From Pusillimonas minor (lineage in GTDB: Bacteria; Pseudomonadota; Gammaproteobacteria; Burkholderiales; Burkholderiaceae_B): a stretch of 64,000 bases of DNA. The stretch covers positions 31,005 through 95,004 of the forward strand of contig NZ_JACJUU010000010.1 in assembly GCF_014237865.1 (NCBI RefSeq), written 5' to 3'. Shown here piece by piece: positions 1 to 9,212 of the stretch. The stretch's first letter is position 1; each line of letters starts with the position of its first letter. A program made the position numbers and the translations under genes. A model generated the notes under the pieces. It saw only the letters and a list, made by a program, of their open reading frames with translations, was not told where the DNA came from and made no database searches.

Positions 1-1
1 G

Positions 2-16
2 ATCGTGAAGGCCTAA
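2..16 (+). CDS. 3' end of an upstream gene (partial)
   Basis: Only the last four codons and a TAA stop are in the window, so the reading frame is uncertain. The following hisH/hisF pair usually sits directly after a WbpG-type sugar amidotransferase in O-antigen clusters, so this may be the end of such a gene. That identity is inferred from context only. Confidence 0.3.
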   Translation: MVKA

Positions 17-43
17 GCCCAGGTCTGCACAGGCAACCTGATC

Positions 44-658
44 ATGATCGGCATCCTCGATATAGGCATGGGCAACCTGCGCTCGGTGCATAACGCCGTT
101 TACCAGAACGGCTTCGACCCGGTGGTGGTCCATGCCGCGGCCGAGTTTGACGATCTGACCCATCTGATCCTCCCCGGCGTGGGCAACTTCAGTGCGGCCG
201 TGCCGGAGATCGACACACGCCAGCTGCGTCAGCCCATCCTCACCTTTGTGGCCAGCGGGCGGCCGCTGCTCGGCACCTGCCTGGGCATGCAGCTGCTGAT
301 GGGCGTGGGCGAGGAAGACGGCATCCACGCCGGCCTGGGCCTGATCCCCGGCCGGGTAACGCGCTTGGCGGGCGAAGGCCTGCGCGTGCCGCACGTGGGC
401 TGGAACGTGCTCAACATGACGCGCCCCCACCCCATCTACGAGGGCATCAAGAAGGGCCGCGATTTTTACTTCGTGCACAGCTACGCGGCTGTGTGCGAAG
501 ACGGGAACGACCTGCTCGGCAGTACCGAATACGGCGGCCCGGTAACGGCGGTGATTGGCCGCGCCAATGTGGTCGGCATCCAGTTCCACCCGGAGAAGAG
601 CCAGGTGAACGGCTTGCGCATGATCGAGAATTTTTGCAACTGGGACGGCCGGTGCTGA
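44..658 (+). CDS. hisH2: HisH-like glutamine amidotransferase subunit of the O-antigen cluster
   Basis: This 204-residue class I glutamine amidotransferase resembles the HisH subunit of imidazole glycerol phosphate synthase. The triad is visible: nucleophile Cys79 in GTCLGMQ, and His182 and Glu184 in FHPEKS. It releases ammonia from glutamine for a partner enzyme. A complete his operon with its own hisH lies near 47 kb, so this copy is specialised. In Pseudomonas and related O-antigen loci such a pair feeds a WbpG-type enzyme that makes acetamidino sugars. It overlaps the next gene by seven bases, consistent with translational coupling. The pathway role is inferred from context. Confidence 0.85.
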   Translation: MIGILDIGMGNLRSVHNAVYQNGFDPVVVHAAAEFDDLTHLILPGVGNFSAAVPEIDTRQLRQPILTFVASGRPLLGTCLGMQLLMGVGEEDGIHAGLGLIPGRVTRLAGEGLRVPHVGWNVLNMTRPHPIYEGIKKGRDFYFVHSYAAVCEDGNDLLGSTEYGGPVTAVIGRANVVGIQFHPEKSQVNGLRMIENFCNWDGRC

Positions 659-1410
659 AGCGCCGCATCATCCCCGTGCAGTTGCTGGTGAACGGCCGCC
701 TGGTCAAGACCCGGCAATTTGCCGACTGGCGCGACGTCGGCGACCCGGTCAAGAGCTCGGCCGTGTACAACTCGCAATACGCCGACGAACTGATTTTCCT
801 CAACATCGCACGCGACCGCGCCTCCGTGCAGCCGCTGGCCGAGCTGATGCAGAAGGTCTCGCAGGAATGCTTCATGCCGCTTGCCGTGGGCGGCGGCATC
901 CACACGCTTCAAGACGCTGCTTACCTGATTCAGAACGGCGCGGACAAGGTCGTCATCAACAGCGCGGCCTACAGGGATCGTGAAGCGATCAGCCGCATCG
1001 CCGATCGCTTCGGCACGCAGGCGGTGGTCGTGGGCATTGATGCAAAACGTGAGGGCGCGGGCTACGCGGCGGTATCTGCCAGCGCCAGCCGGCATGAGCC
1101 TGTCCCTCTTGATGAGCACATCCGCGCCTGCGAAGCCGCCGGCGCCGGCGAGTTCCTGATCCAGTCGGTTGACCAGGACGGTACGATGGAAGGTTTCGAC
1201 CTGCCCCTGCTGCGCCTGGCCTGCGCTGTGGCTAAGGTGCCGGTGATCGGCTGCGGTGGCTCCGGCCACTACAACCACCTCAAGGAGGCCTTCCTTGAAA
1301 CGGAGGTCAGCGCACTGGCCTGCGGCAGCCTGTTCAATTTCTCCGACAGCAACCCGCTGCGCGCCAAGGCGTTTCTCAGCAACTACGGCCTGCAATTCAA
1401 GGTCGTCTGA
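652..1410 (+). CDS. hisF2: HisF-like synthase subunit of the O-antigen cluster
   Basis: This is a 252-residue TIM-barrel protein of the HisF family. A GTG start overlapping the hisH2 stop is chosen because the protein then begins at the conserved KRRIIP segment; no ATG lies nearby. The first catalytic Asp of true HisF, in the CLDV motif after RIIP, is replaced (RIIPVQLL here). The second Asp, in VVVGIDAKR, and the phosphate-binding glycines (GCGGSGHY) are kept. That pattern fits a paralogue that only channels ammonia to a sugar amidotransferase rather than making histidine. It forms a coupled pair with hisH2. Confidence 0.82.
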   Translation: MLKRRIIPVQLLVNGRLVKTRQFADWRDVGDPVKSSAVYNSQYADELIFLNIARDRASVQPLAELMQKVSQECFMPLAVGGGIHTLQDAAYLIQNGADKVVINSAAYRDREAISRIADRFGTQAVVVGIDAKREGAGYAAVSASASRHEPVPLDEHIRACEAAGAGEFLIQSVDQDGTMEGFDLPLLRLACAVAKVPVIGCGGSGHYNHLKEAFLETEVSALACGSLFNFSDSNPLRAKAFLSNYGLQFKVV

Positions 1411-1415
1411 ACCCC

Positions 1416-1961
1416 ATGATTCTCGACAAAACCCTGCAAACCCCGCGCCTGAGTCTGCGCATGATGAGCGCGGCCGATGCCAGCGAGGCCTACCTCGGCT
1501 GGATGCGCGACCCGGTGGTGAACCAGTATCTGGAAAGCCGCTTTTCCGTGCCCGCAAGCACACAGGACCTAGTCCGCTTCATCGAGTACGTCAACGCCAG
1601 CTCCGACAGCCTGTTGCTCGGCATCTTCCTGCGCGAGGACGGCAGCCATATCGGCAACATCAAAATCGGCCCGGTGGTTACGCGCCATGCGCGTGCGGAA
1701 CTGGGCTACCTGATCGGTGACCGCAATGCCTGGGGCAAGGGCTATGGCAGCGAAGCGATCCGCGAAGTGGCCCGTTACGGTATCGAGGAACTAGGCATGG
1801 CGAAAATTACTGCAGGTATCTACGAAACGAACATTGGCTCGGCGAAGGCGCTTCTCAAGGCGGGCTTTAAGCTTGAGGCGACTATTTCATCACACGTCAT
1901 CTGTAATGGTCGGCGCCTTGCCTCACAGCTATACGGTCTGGATGCGCCGGTGCGCACGTGA
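1416..1961 (+). CDS. GNAT-family N-acetyltransferase (RimJ/RimL type)
   Basis: The 181-residue protein has the GNAT acetyl-CoA-binding signature around residues 103-112 (RNAWGKGYGS) and the usual C-terminal NIGSAKALLKAGFK segment of RimJ/RimL-like members. It uses acetyl-CoA to acetylate an amine. Five bases after hisF2, within an amidino-sugar gene group, it probably acetylates an amino-sugar intermediate, as PseH/WbpD-type enzymes do in other clusters. The exact substrate cannot be read from the sequence. A gap of about 125 bases with no gene follows. Confidence 0.75.
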   Translation: MILDKTLQTPRLSLRMMSAADASEAYLGWMRDPVVNQYLESRFSVPASTQDLVRFIEYVNASSDSLLLGIFLREDGSHIGNIKIGPVVTRHARAELGYLIGDRNAWGKGYGSEAIREVARYGIEELGMAKITAGIYETNIGSAKALLKAGFKLEATISSHVICNGRRLASQLYGLDAPVRT

Positions 1962-2087
1962 GCGCAGCAGGTAAGATGGTCCACGATATTGGTTACACCG
2001 TAAGAATGTCCATAAATAACATCCATTGGAAGCGTCATGCAGTGCTGATGCATGGCATGCCGGTACCAGCATAGAAGAGCCTAAACC

Positions 2088-3725
2088 ATGTTTTCGAATA
2101 TTTCACAGAAAGTGATGTGGCGCTTGCGCCGATTGGCTAACCTGCCCGTCTTACTTCGCTTCCGTGCACACAACCGCAATGTGTTCGGCGCCGGCAGCAA
2201 CCGGGGTGGCGACGCCCCCATCATGCTGATGGAGCTGAACACTATGCACTCGGCGCACATCGCCTATGCCTATCTCGCCGACGAAATGGCAAAAAGTCGT
2301 GGCGCTCAGATCAAGGCTTACGCACCGCGCGCGCTCAAGGGTATCAAGCAGAAACTGTCCTTCCGTCTTAAGGCCCTCTTGGGGTGGGCGCATTTCGGCA
2401 CCTACAAGTCTTTCGGGGCAAACGAATTCCTTGAGATCAATCTTACGGGCGACCAACGTGAGCGCGCGAGGCTTCTGTATGAAGAGACCCTGCCGCGTCT
2501 GCAAAGTACACGTGACGTGGAAGACATGCATATCAAGGGCGTATGGATCGGCGATCTGGTATACGACACTTATCTGATGTCTCAGCTCAAGCCCACCATT
2601 AATCCGGCAGGAGAGGACTTCAAGCAGTTTCTGCTGGAGTCCCTTGAGCTCTATACCTTCTGGGATGATTACCTCAACGAACACAACGTGTGTGGCGTCA
2701 ACGTCAGCCACTGTGTGTACAATCTGGCCATCCCTCTGCGCCTGGCCGTGTACCGGGATATTCCGGCTTTCCAGGCCAATGTAACGCACGTCTACCGCCT
2801 GAGCCGTGACAATCTCTTTGCCTACAACGACTTCTTCCATTTTCGTGAGCGCTTCGCCGAACTCCCTGAGGACGTGCGCGAAGCAGGCCTCGCCTTGGCA
2901 CAGCGGCGCATCCAGCGGCGCTTCTCCGGAGAGGTGGGCGTGGATATGGCCTACTCAACAAAGTCAGCTTATGTGGCGCCCAAACACTCGCGCCTGCTGA
3001 GGGCATCGGACAAGAAGAAGATCCTCATCGCCACGCACTGTTTCTTTGATAGCCCGCACAGCTACGGAAAGAACATCTTTCCCGATTTTTATGAGTGGCT
3101 GGAGTTTCTGGGCAAGATGACTGAATGTACTGACTATGATTGGTATGTGAAGACTCACCCCGATTTCCTGCCCGGGACTAAGGAAATCATTGACAGCTTC
3201 GTTGCGCGCTATCCCAAGTTTACCTTGCTGCCAGCAGACGCTTCACACCACCAGATCATCGCCGAGGGCATTAACTTTGCCCTTACCTCGTACGGCACGA
3301 TCGCGTTTGAGTACGCGGCCTTGGGCATCCCGGTTATAAACGCGTCGATGAACAACCCGCACATCGCTTATGATTTCAACCTGCACCCGCCAGACCCGGA
3401 CACCTACCGTAGTATGTTGCTCGATCTGGATAAGCTTGACTTTCACATCGATACGCGCCAAGTCTACGAATACTATTTTATGCGACACATTTATAACACT
3501 GAGGATATCTTCTTCGAGGACTACGAAAAATTTATTCAAGATATCGGCGGCTACAACGCGCAATTCACTTACTTGGCGTACAAAAAGTGGCTCGCTGAGT
3601 GGACACCAAATAGGCATGAGAAGATTGTGAGCGCATTGCACTCATTCGTGGCATCTGGCAAGTTCCGCATGGACTACACGTTCTACGGCCAGGAGTTTTC
3701 GGTGGTATCTCTCGGAGACAAGTAA
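2088..3725 (+). CDS. Surface polysaccharide biosynthesis protein, probable GT-B glycosyltransferase
   Basis: This 545-residue soluble protein has no clear signal peptide or membrane segment. The C-terminal half carries VKTHPD, then a stretch ending in [19 protein letters not shown], which resembles the nucleotide-sugar-binding region of capsule-type (KpsC/KpsS or CDP-glycerol transferase-like) GT-B enzymes. The N-terminal half is not recognised. It may transfer a sugar or phospho-alditol during polysaccharide assembly, but donor and acceptor are unknown. Its TAA stop overlaps the rfbF start (TAATG), so it is likely co-translated with the CDP-sugar genes. Confidence 0.55.
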   Translation: MFSNISQKVMWRLRRLANLPVLLRFRAHNRNVFGAGSNRGGDAPIMLMELNTMHSAHIAYAYLADEMAKSRGAQIKAYAPRALKGIKQKLSFRLKALLGWAHFGTYKSFGANEFLEINLTGDQRERARLLYEETLPRLQSTRDVEDMHIKGVWIGDLVYDTYLMSQLKPTINPAGEDFKQFLLESLELYTFWDDYLNEHNVCGVNVSHCVYNLAIPLRLAVYRDIPAFQANVTHVYRLSRDNLFAYNDFFHFRERFAELPEDVREAGLALAQRRIQRRFSGEVGVDMAYSTKSAYVAPKHSRLLRASDKKKILIATHCFFDSPHSYGKNIFPDFYEWLEFLGKMTECTDYDWYVKTHPDFLPGTKEIIDSFVARYPKFTLLPADASHHQIIAEGINFALTSYGTIAFEYAALGIPVINASMNNPHIAYDFNLHPPDPDTYRSMLLDLDKLDFHIDTRQVYEYYFMRHIYNTEDIFFEDYEKFIQDIGGYNAQFTYLAYKKWLAEWTPNRHEKIVSALHSFVASGKFRMDYTFYGQEFSVVSLGDK

Positions 3726-4498
3726 TGATCGCAGTAATCCTCGCCGGTGGCTTAGGTACCCGTATCTCCGAAGAGACGCATTTAAAGCCCAAGCCGATGA
3801 TAGAGATAGGCGGCAAGCCCATTCTTTGGCACATCATGAAGACCTACTCGGCCCATGGGGTTAACAACTTCATAATCTGCTGCGGTTACAAGGGCTACTT
3901 GATCAAGGAGTACTTTGCCAACTACTTTCTGCACATGTCCGACGTCACTTTTGACATGCATAACAACCAGATGGAAGTGCACCAACGTAAGGCTGAGCCG
4001 TGGCGCGTCACCCTTGTCGACACCGGCGACGGTACGATGACCGGTGGGCGCTTGAAGCGCGTGGCTGATTACCTGAAGAATGAAGAATTATTCTGTTTCA
4101 CTTATGGCGACGGCCTCTCAGATTTGGACATCTCTGGTGAGATCGCTTTCCATAAGCAACACGGCAAGCTCGCGACAGTTACTGCAGTGCAGCCCCCCGG
4201 TCGCTACGGCGCGCTTAGTATGCAGGACGATGCTGTGACCGGTTTCACAGAAAAGCCACGTGGCGATGGCGCACGTATCAACGGCGGGTTCTTCATTCTC
4301 TCGCCCAAGTGCCTCGACCTAATCGCTGATGACAAGACCAGTTGGGAGGGCGAACCCCTTTCAGAGCTCGCCGTCCGGGGCGAGCTAATGGCTTTCCATC
4401 ACGACGGATTTTGGCAGCCTATGGACACTCTACGCGAGAAGAACTTGCTTGAAGAGTTGTGGGCCTCAGGCAAGGCGCCTTGGAAGGTTTGGCAATGA
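3725..4498 (+). CDS. rfbF: Glucose-1-phosphate cytidylyltransferase
   Basis: The enzyme makes CDP-glucose from CTP and glucose 1-phosphate, the entry step of CDP-linked deoxysugars. The 257-residue length is standard. The nucleotidyltransferase loop GGLGTR (8-13), the [12 protein letters not shown] segment (21-32) and the metal-binding Asp in TYGDG (about 129) are intact. It overlaps both neighbours and is followed directly by rfbG, its usual partner. Confidence 0.93.
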   Translation: MIAVILAGGLGTRISEETHLKPKPMIEIGGKPILWHIMKTYSAHGVNNFIICCGYKGYLIKEYFANYFLHMSDVTFDMHNNQMEVHQRKAEPWRVTLVDTGDGTMTGGRLKRVADYLKNEELFCFTYGDGLSDLDISGEIAFHKQHGKLATVTAVQPPGRYGALSMQDDAVTGFTEKPRGDGARINGGFFILSPKCLDLIADDKTSWEGEPLSELAVRGELMAFHHDGFWQPMDTLREKNLLEELWASGKAPWKVWQ

Positions 4499-5553
4499 AT
4501 CGTGATTTCTGGCGTGGCAAAAAAGTTTTCGTGACCGGGCATACTGGCTTTAAGGGTGGGTGGCTTTCGCTTTGGCTCACCGATATGGGCGCGCAGGTAT
4601 ATGGCTATGCCCTAGCGCCGGCAACTACGCCAAATTTGTTTACGACAGCGAAGATCGCTAATCGTCTGGCCGCCAGCACGATTGCAGACATCCGCGATGC
4701 CGCAACCCTGCAGATAGCGTTGCAGGCGGCACAGCCGGAGATCGTTTTTCACCTTGCTGCTCAACCGCTGGTACGCCACTCCTATCAGGCGCCGGTCGAG
4801 ACCTACGCAGTCAATGTCATGGGCACGGTCAATTTGTTTGAGGCGGTGCGTAACGTTGCCAGTGTGCGTTCGGTGGTGAATGTCACCACCGACAAATGTT
4901 ACGATAATCGCGAAAGGAAGGAGCCTTACGCCGAGGAGGACGCGCTCGGCGGTTACGACCCTTATTCCAGCAGTAAGGCGTGCTCCGAATTGGTTACCTC
5001 GGCTTACCGAAGCTCTTTCATGGAGTCACTCTCCGTTGGCCTCGCCAGCGCGCGTGCTGGCAATGTAATAGGTGGCGGAGATTGGTCGAACGATAGGCTC
5101 TTGCCGGACTTTCTGCGTGCTATTGATATGGGCAAGACCCTTGTGGTCCGTTATCCTGGTGCGGTACGCCCTTGGCAGCATGTGCTGGAACCGCTATCTG
5201 GTTATTTGTGCGTTGCTGAGCGCATGGCTGTCGATGCGCATTTCGCCCAGGCTTGGAATTTCGGTCCGGACGAAAAGGACGCGCGGTCCGTAGGGTGGAT
5301 CGTTGACAAGTTGTGTCGTAGTATTCCGGGCGCCGCCTGGCAACGAGAGACGGCGCCGCAGCCGCACGAAGCGGGTACGCTTAAGCTTGATAGCGCCAAA
5401 GCCCATAAAATGCTTGGTTGGCGGCCACGTTGGTGCCTAGATACCGCGCTGGATCAAACTGTGGCCTGGCATCAGGCTTGGAGGGGCGGCGACGACATGC
5501 GGGCCTTCAGCCTTGCACAAGTGCGTGAATACCTAGAGACGCCCGTACAATGA
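4495..5553 (+). CDS. rfbG: CDP-glucose 4,6-dehydratase
   Basis: This extended short-chain dehydrogenase converts CDP-glucose to CDP-4-keto-6-deoxyglucose using bound NAD. The 352-residue protein has the Rossmann motif GHTGFKG (15-21), TTDKCY (131-136) and the catalytic Tyr157/Lys161 in YSSSK. The ATG overlapping the rfbF stop is chosen because the protein then starts just before the Rossmann strand. No rfbH-type 3-deoxygenase follows, so the intermediate probably keeps its 3-hydroxyl. Confidence 0.93.
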   Translation: MNRDFWRGKKVFVTGHTGFKGGWLSLWLTDMGAQVYGYALAPATTPNLFTTAKIANRLAASTIADIRDAATLQIALQAAQPEIVFHLAAQPLVRHSYQAPVETYAVNVMGTVNLFEAVRNVASVRSVVNVTTDKCYDNRERKEPYAEEDALGGYDPYSSSKACSELVTSAYRSSFMESLSVGLASARAGNVIGGGDWSNDRLLPDFLRAIDMGKTLVVRYPGAVRPWQHVLEPLSGYLCVAERMAVDAHFAQAWNFGPDEKDARSVGWIVDKLCRSIPGAAWQRETAPQPHEAGTLKLDSAKAHKMLGWRPRWCLDTALDQTVAWHQAWRGGDDMRAFSLAQVREYLETPVQ

Positions 5554-6113
5554 GTGCGCGTTTCGATATTGCTGCTACAGCATTGCCCGGCCTAAACGTG
5601 CTGACACGTACGCATATTGGTGACAGTCGGGGTTGGTTTGAACGCATATTCTGCGTCGAAGAGTTGCAAGAGGTGCTGGGCAAGCGCAGCGTAGTACAGA
5701 TCAACCGTACCCTGACGCTACAGAGGGGCAGCGTGCGCGGCATGCATTTCCAGCATGCGCCAAGTGCCGAGATGAAGTTCGTCTCTTGTCTGCATGGCGA
5801 AGTCTTCGATGTGGCCGTGGACCTGCGTCCGGAGTCAGCCACTTTTTTGCAATGGCATGCCGAGTTGCTGAGCGCCCACAACCGCAAGACGCTGGCGATC
5901 CCCGAGGGATTCGCCCACGGTTTCCAGACCCTTACAGACAATTGTGAAATGTTTTATCTCCATACTGCCGCCTATAACCCCTCTGCTGAAGATGGGCTGA
6001 GCCCGAAGGACCCAGCGCTGGCCATTGCGTGGCCACTGCCGCTGACCGAGCTGTCCGCGCGCGATGCCGGCCATCCTATGATTGCTGCCGGTTTCAGGGG
6101 GGTGCGGCTATGA
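5550..6113 (+). CDS. NDP-4-keto-6-deoxyhexose 3,5-epimerase-like protein (RmlC family)
   Basis: This 187-residue cupin belongs to the dTDP-4-dehydrorhamnose 3,5-epimerase family. The family residues are present: His66 in RGMHFQ, Lys76 in EMKFVSC, and Tyr136 in EMFYLHT. It is probably an epimerase acting on the CDP-4-keto-6-deoxyglucose made by the preceding enzymes, inverting C3 and/or C5. The cluster contains no dTDP-rhamnose genes nearby, so the family name should not be taken as proof of rhamnose synthesis. ATGA overlap with rfbG. Confidence 0.82.
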   Translation: MSARFDIAATALPGLNVLTRTHIGDSRGWFERIFCVEELQEVLGKRSVVQINRTLTLQRGSVRGMHFQHAPSAEMKFVSCLHGEVFDVAVDLRPESATFLQWHAELLSAHNRKTLAIPEGFAHGFQTLTDNCEMFYLHTAAYNPSAEDGLSPKDPALAIAWPLPLTELSARDAGHPMIAAGFRGVRL

Positions 6114-7336
6114 AATGCCGCCACTGTGCAAATGAGCTCAACCTGCTGTTGGTTGATTTGGGCAGCGCACCGCCATCAAACTCCTATCTGACCGAGCGTG
6201 CACTGCATGCGCCCGAGAAGTGGTTCCCGCTGCGTGTGTTGGTGTGTGATCAATGCTGGTTGGCCCAGACTGAAGATTTTGCTCAGGCTGATGAGTTGTT
6301 CGATGCCGACTACGCCTACTTCAGTGGCTTCTCCGCCAGTTGGTTGGCGCATGCTGAGCGCTACGTCACCGATATGACGGCTTTGTTGGGTTTAAATGCG
6401 AATTCTCATGTGGTTGAAATTGCTGCCAATGACGGCTATTTGCTTCAGTATGTTCTGGCGCGCGGGATCCCGTGCGCCGGCGTTGAACCGACTGCCAGTA
6501 CCGCGGCGGCGGCGCGTTCCAAGGGCATTCCTATTATCAAGGAGTTCTTCGGTGTGTCTCTTGCGCAACAAATGGCAAGTCAGGGTAAGCAGGCCGACTT
6601 GATGGTGGCTAACAATGTTCTGGCGCATGTGCCAGACATCAACGATTTCGTGGCTGGCTTTGCCGTTTTGCTCAAAGATGATGGCGTAGCGACCTTCGAG
6701 TTCCCGCACTTGCTGAAATTGCTCGCGGAGGCCCAGTTCGACACCATTTATCACGAGCACTTTTCCTATCTTTCCCTAACCGCTGTGCAACGTATCTTCC
6801 GCGCTAATGGGCTGGAGGTGTTTCGTGTTGATGAGCTAAACACGCATGGCGGTAGTCTGCGCGTGTTTGCCCAGCGAAGCGATATGGGAGTGCGTGCCAT
6901 CGAAGCTAGCGTCGCCGCCGTGCTGGAGCAGGAAGTCGCAGCCGGCATGCTACAGGCCGGGTACTATCGGGATTTTCAGGCTCGTGCGGACCGTATTAAG
7001 CATGAGTTAATGCACTTCCTGATTAACGCGGAGCGTGCGGGCAAGACTGTTGCTGCCTATGGGGCAGCCGCTAAGGGCAATACCCTGCTCAACTACGCGG
7101 GCATCCGTCCAGATCTTGTGGCCTTCGTGGTGGACCGTAATCCGGCCAAACAGGGGAAGTACATGCCGGGCAGCCGAATTCCCATCGTTAATGAGAACAC
7201 GCTTAAGGCGTCGAAGCCCGATTACGTTCTAATTCTTCCATGGAATCTCAGGACCGAGCTTGCACAGCAGTTGGCCTACACCAAGGGTTGGGGCGGTAAG
7301 CTCGTCACCGCTGTGCCGAATCTCCAGATCGTATGA
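6110..7336 (+). CDS. SAM-dependent sugar C-methyltransferase (TylC3/TcaB9 type)
   Basis: The 408-residue protein has the three-part layout of NDP-4-keto-sugar C3-methyltransferases. There is an N-terminal zinc site (Cys3, Cys6, Cys46, Cys49), a Rossmann SAM-binding core with EIAANDGY (103-110), and a C-terminal domain with GAAAKGNTLLNYAG. The motif HEHFSY (215-220) contains the Glu-His pair used as catalytic base in characterised members. It likely adds a methyl to C3 of CDP-4-keto-6-deoxyhexose, giving a branched sugar. The ATG at 6110 is chosen because the Cys motif follows immediately and it overlaps the preceding stop. Confidence 0.85.
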   Translation: MKCRHCANELNLLLVDLGSAPPSNSYLTERALHAPEKWFPLRVLVCDQCWLAQTEDFAQADELFDADYAYFSGFSASWLAHAERYVTDMTALLGLNANSHVVEIAANDGYLLQYVLARGIPCAGVEPTASTAAAARSKGIPIIKEFFGVSLAQQMASQGKQADLMVANNVLAHVPDINDFVAGFAVLLKDDGVATFEFPHLLKLLAEAQFDTIYHEHFSYLSLTAVQRIFRANGLEVFRVDELNTHGGSLRVFAQRSDMGVRAIEASVAAVLEQEVAAGMLQAGYYRDFQARADRIKHELMHFLINAERAGKTVAAYGAAAKGNTLLNYAGIRPDLVAFVVDRNPAKQGKYMPGSRIPIVNENTLKASKPDYVLILPWNLRTELAQQLAYTKGWGGKLVTAVPNLQIV

Positions 7337-8169
7337 AGAAGCGTATCCTGCTCACAGGTGCAACTGGATTTGTTGGCCGACAAATTTTTGCCGCGCTTTG
7401 CAAGGCAGACATCGACTTGATTTTGGTAGTCCGCGACAGTAGCGAGTCGCGCTTACTGCAGGCCGGTGTGGCGGACATTGTGCGCACTGCGGATCTCTTT
7501 AAAGAAAGCGTCGAGTGGTGGGCCGCCGCCTGCCAAGGCGTGGATATAGTGATACACGCCGCTTGGTATGCCGAGCCGGGTGTGTATATGCAGTCACCGA
7601 AGAATCTGGATTGCCTTGCCGGGACATTGAACTTGGCGGCCGGATGCGCGCGGGCTGACGTGCGACGCTTCATCGGTATCGGCTCTTGTTCAGAGTACGA
7701 TATGAGGGGCGGCCATCTTTCGATCGACACACCTTTACGCCCCGTCACGCCGTATGGGGGAGCTAAGGCTGCAGCCTTCTTGGCCTTGTCTACAATATTG
7801 CCGCAGCAAGGCGTCGAATTCGTTTGGGCGCGGCTTTTCTATCTCTATGGCGAAGGTGAGGATGTGCGTCGCTTGGTGCCTTATTTGCGCGCTCGTCTAT
7901 CCGCTGGTGAACCGGTAGAGCTGACTAGCGGTACGCAAATCCGCGATTATCTTGATGTTGTCGATGCCGGTGCGCAGATTGCGTCGCTTGCATTGGGAAC
8001 GGTGACTGGATCTGTCAACATTTGCTCCGGACATGCGCAGACCGTGCGAGAGCTAGCCGAGCGGATTGCCGACGAATACGGTCGCCGCGATTTGCTGCGG
8101 TTCGGGGCGCGTGCTGACAATCATTTCGATCCGCCCTGCGTGGTCGGCATACGGAGTGCAGCATGCTGA
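7333..8169 (+). CDS. NAD(P)-dependent sugar 4-ketoreductase/epimerase (extended SDR)
   Basis: The 278-residue protein has GATGFVG (9-15), a Ser in the GSCSEYD segment (118-120) and the catalytic Tyr141/Lys145 in YGGAK. In this gene order it is the natural candidate for the final reduction of the 4-keto group, completing a CDP-6-deoxy-3-C-methylhexose. Stereochemistry cannot be predicted. It overlaps both the C-methyltransferase and the next gene. It is somewhat shorter than typical 300-residue members, but the catalytic parts are present. Confidence 0.78.
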   Translation: MKKRILLTGATGFVGRQIFAALCKADIDLILVVRDSSESRLLQAGVADIVRTADLFKESVEWWAAACQGVDIVIHAAWYAEPGVYMQSPKNLDCLAGTLNLAAGCARADVRRFIGIGSCSEYDMRGGHLSIDTPLRPVTPYGGAKAAAFLALSTILPQQGVEFVWARLFYLYGEGEDVRRLVPYLRARLSAGEPVELTSGTQIRDYLDVVDAGAQIASLALGTVTGSVNICSGHAQTVRELAERIADEYGRRDLLRFGARADNHFDPPCVVGIRSAAC

Positions 8170-9212
8170 GGCCGCTCTATGAACAAACCAATTATCCGGT
8201 ATTCCAGAATCGCATGTACGATTCTGCGCAGGAAGGCAAGGACTGTCCCAAGGGCGATATTCGTCTGGTTGAGGATGGAGCGACCGGGCTCGTATACAAC
8301 GTCGCTTTCCGCCCTGAGTTGATGAGCTACGATGGTAACTACCAGAATGAACAGGGCGTGAGCAGCTATTTTCGCCAGCATCTTGAGGCGGTGGCCGACA
8401 TCGTCGACTGTTATCTCGGGCGTCAACATCTAGTCGAAGTTGGCTGCGGCAAGGGCTTCTTCCTTGAACTACTACTCCGGCGGGGTAGCGAGATTACCGG
8501 GTTCGACGAAACCTATGAGGGTTCGAATCCACGAGTACGTCGTCAGTACTATGGCCCTGGCGTTATTGATCGGGCCGAGGGTTTGGTGCTACGTCATGTG
8601 CTCGAGCATGTGCAGGATCCCTTTTATTTCCTGCAATTGCTGCGCGACGCGAATGGCGGTAGTGGCCGTATCTATATCGAGGTCCCGTGTTTTGATTGGA
8701 TTTGCAAGCGTAAGGCCTGGTTCGACATCTTCTACGAACATGTGAATTATTTCCGTCTTGCCGATTTTCGCCGTATGTTCGGCCAGATTCTCGATTGCGG
8801 CCACCTCTTTGGCGGTCAATATCTCTATGTGGTGGCGGAGCTTTCTTCCTTGCGTTCACCGGTCTATGACGCTGCTGATCCGGTCTGTTTCCCAGCCGAT
8901 TTTACGATTAAGGTAGATGTGCCGATCGCCGCAGGCAATCGTAGTGTCGTTTGGGGGGGGGCTTCCAAGGGAGTTATCTTCACGCTGCTGAAGGCCAGGG
9001 CCGGTTATGTGGTGGATGCCGTTATCGACATCAATCCGGCCAAGCAGGGCAAGTATTTGGCTGCTACTGGAATACAGGTATGTTCGCCGGAGCAGGTGCT
9101 GCCGCAGTTGCCGAAGGGCTCCACCGTATTTGTTATGAATTCGAATTACTTGGATGAGATTAAGAGAATGTCCAACAATGCATACCACTATATCGGAATA
9201 GATAATGAGTGA
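8163..9212 (+). CDS. Class I SAM methyltransferase with a C-methyltransferase-like C-terminal domain
   Basis: This 349-residue protein has SAM motif I (EVGCGKG, 92-98), LRHVLEHVQDP (the post-I/II region), and FYEHVNYF, an equivalent of the HEHFSY motif of the preceding methyltransferase. The C-terminal part (WGGASKGV, then DINPAKQGKY) mirrors the C-terminal domain of that enzyme, so the two are distant paralogues in tandem. The N-terminal zinc Cys pairs are absent. Codons about 264-267 lie in a run of nine G bases, so slippage would remove the C-terminal quarter. Substrate unknown, probably a sugar or lipid-linked intermediate. Confidence 0.72.
   Translation: MLRPLYEQTNYPVFQNRMYDSAQEGKDCPKGDIRLVEDGATGLVYNVAFRPELMSYDGNYQNEQGVSSYFRQHLEAVADIVDCYLGRQHLVEVGCGKGFFLELLLRRGSEITGFDETYEGSNPRVRRQYYGPGVIDRAEGLVLRHVLEHVQDPFYFLQLLRDANGGSGRIYIEVPCFDWICKRKAWFDIFYEHVNYFRLADFRRMFGQILDCGHLFGGQYLYVVAELSSLRSPVYDAADPVCFPADFTIKVDVPIAAGNRSVVWGGASKGVIFTLLKARAGYVVDAVIDINPAKQGKYLAATGIQVCSPEQVLPQLPKGSTVFVMNSNYLDEIKRMSNNAYHYIGIDNE
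8953..8961 (+). repeat. G9 homopolymer inside the methyltransferase gene
   Basis: A run of nine G bases lies in frame in the coding sequence (Trp-Gly-Gly-Ala). Tracts of this length can slip during replication and switch surface genes on and off in Bordetella and other mucosal bacteria. Switching here is a possibility, not shown. Confidence 0.6.

Noticed and set aside
481..1563. A 360-codon minus-strand frame over hisH2/hisF2
   Set aside because: It lies antisense to two recognisable enzymes and encodes low-complexity Arg/Ala/Gly-rich sequence with no domain.
5550..6113. Calling the RmlC-family gene rfbC and inferring dTDP-rhamnose synthesis
   Set aside because: rfbA and rfbD are absent here and the gene is embedded in a CDP-sugar set, so a CDP-sugar epimerase is more likely.
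6848..6855. GGCGGTAG resembling the RfaH ops element (also at 8655-8662)
   Set aside because: Both occurrences are inside coding sequences, far from a promoter. True ops sites lie in operon leaders, and this short match is expected by chance.
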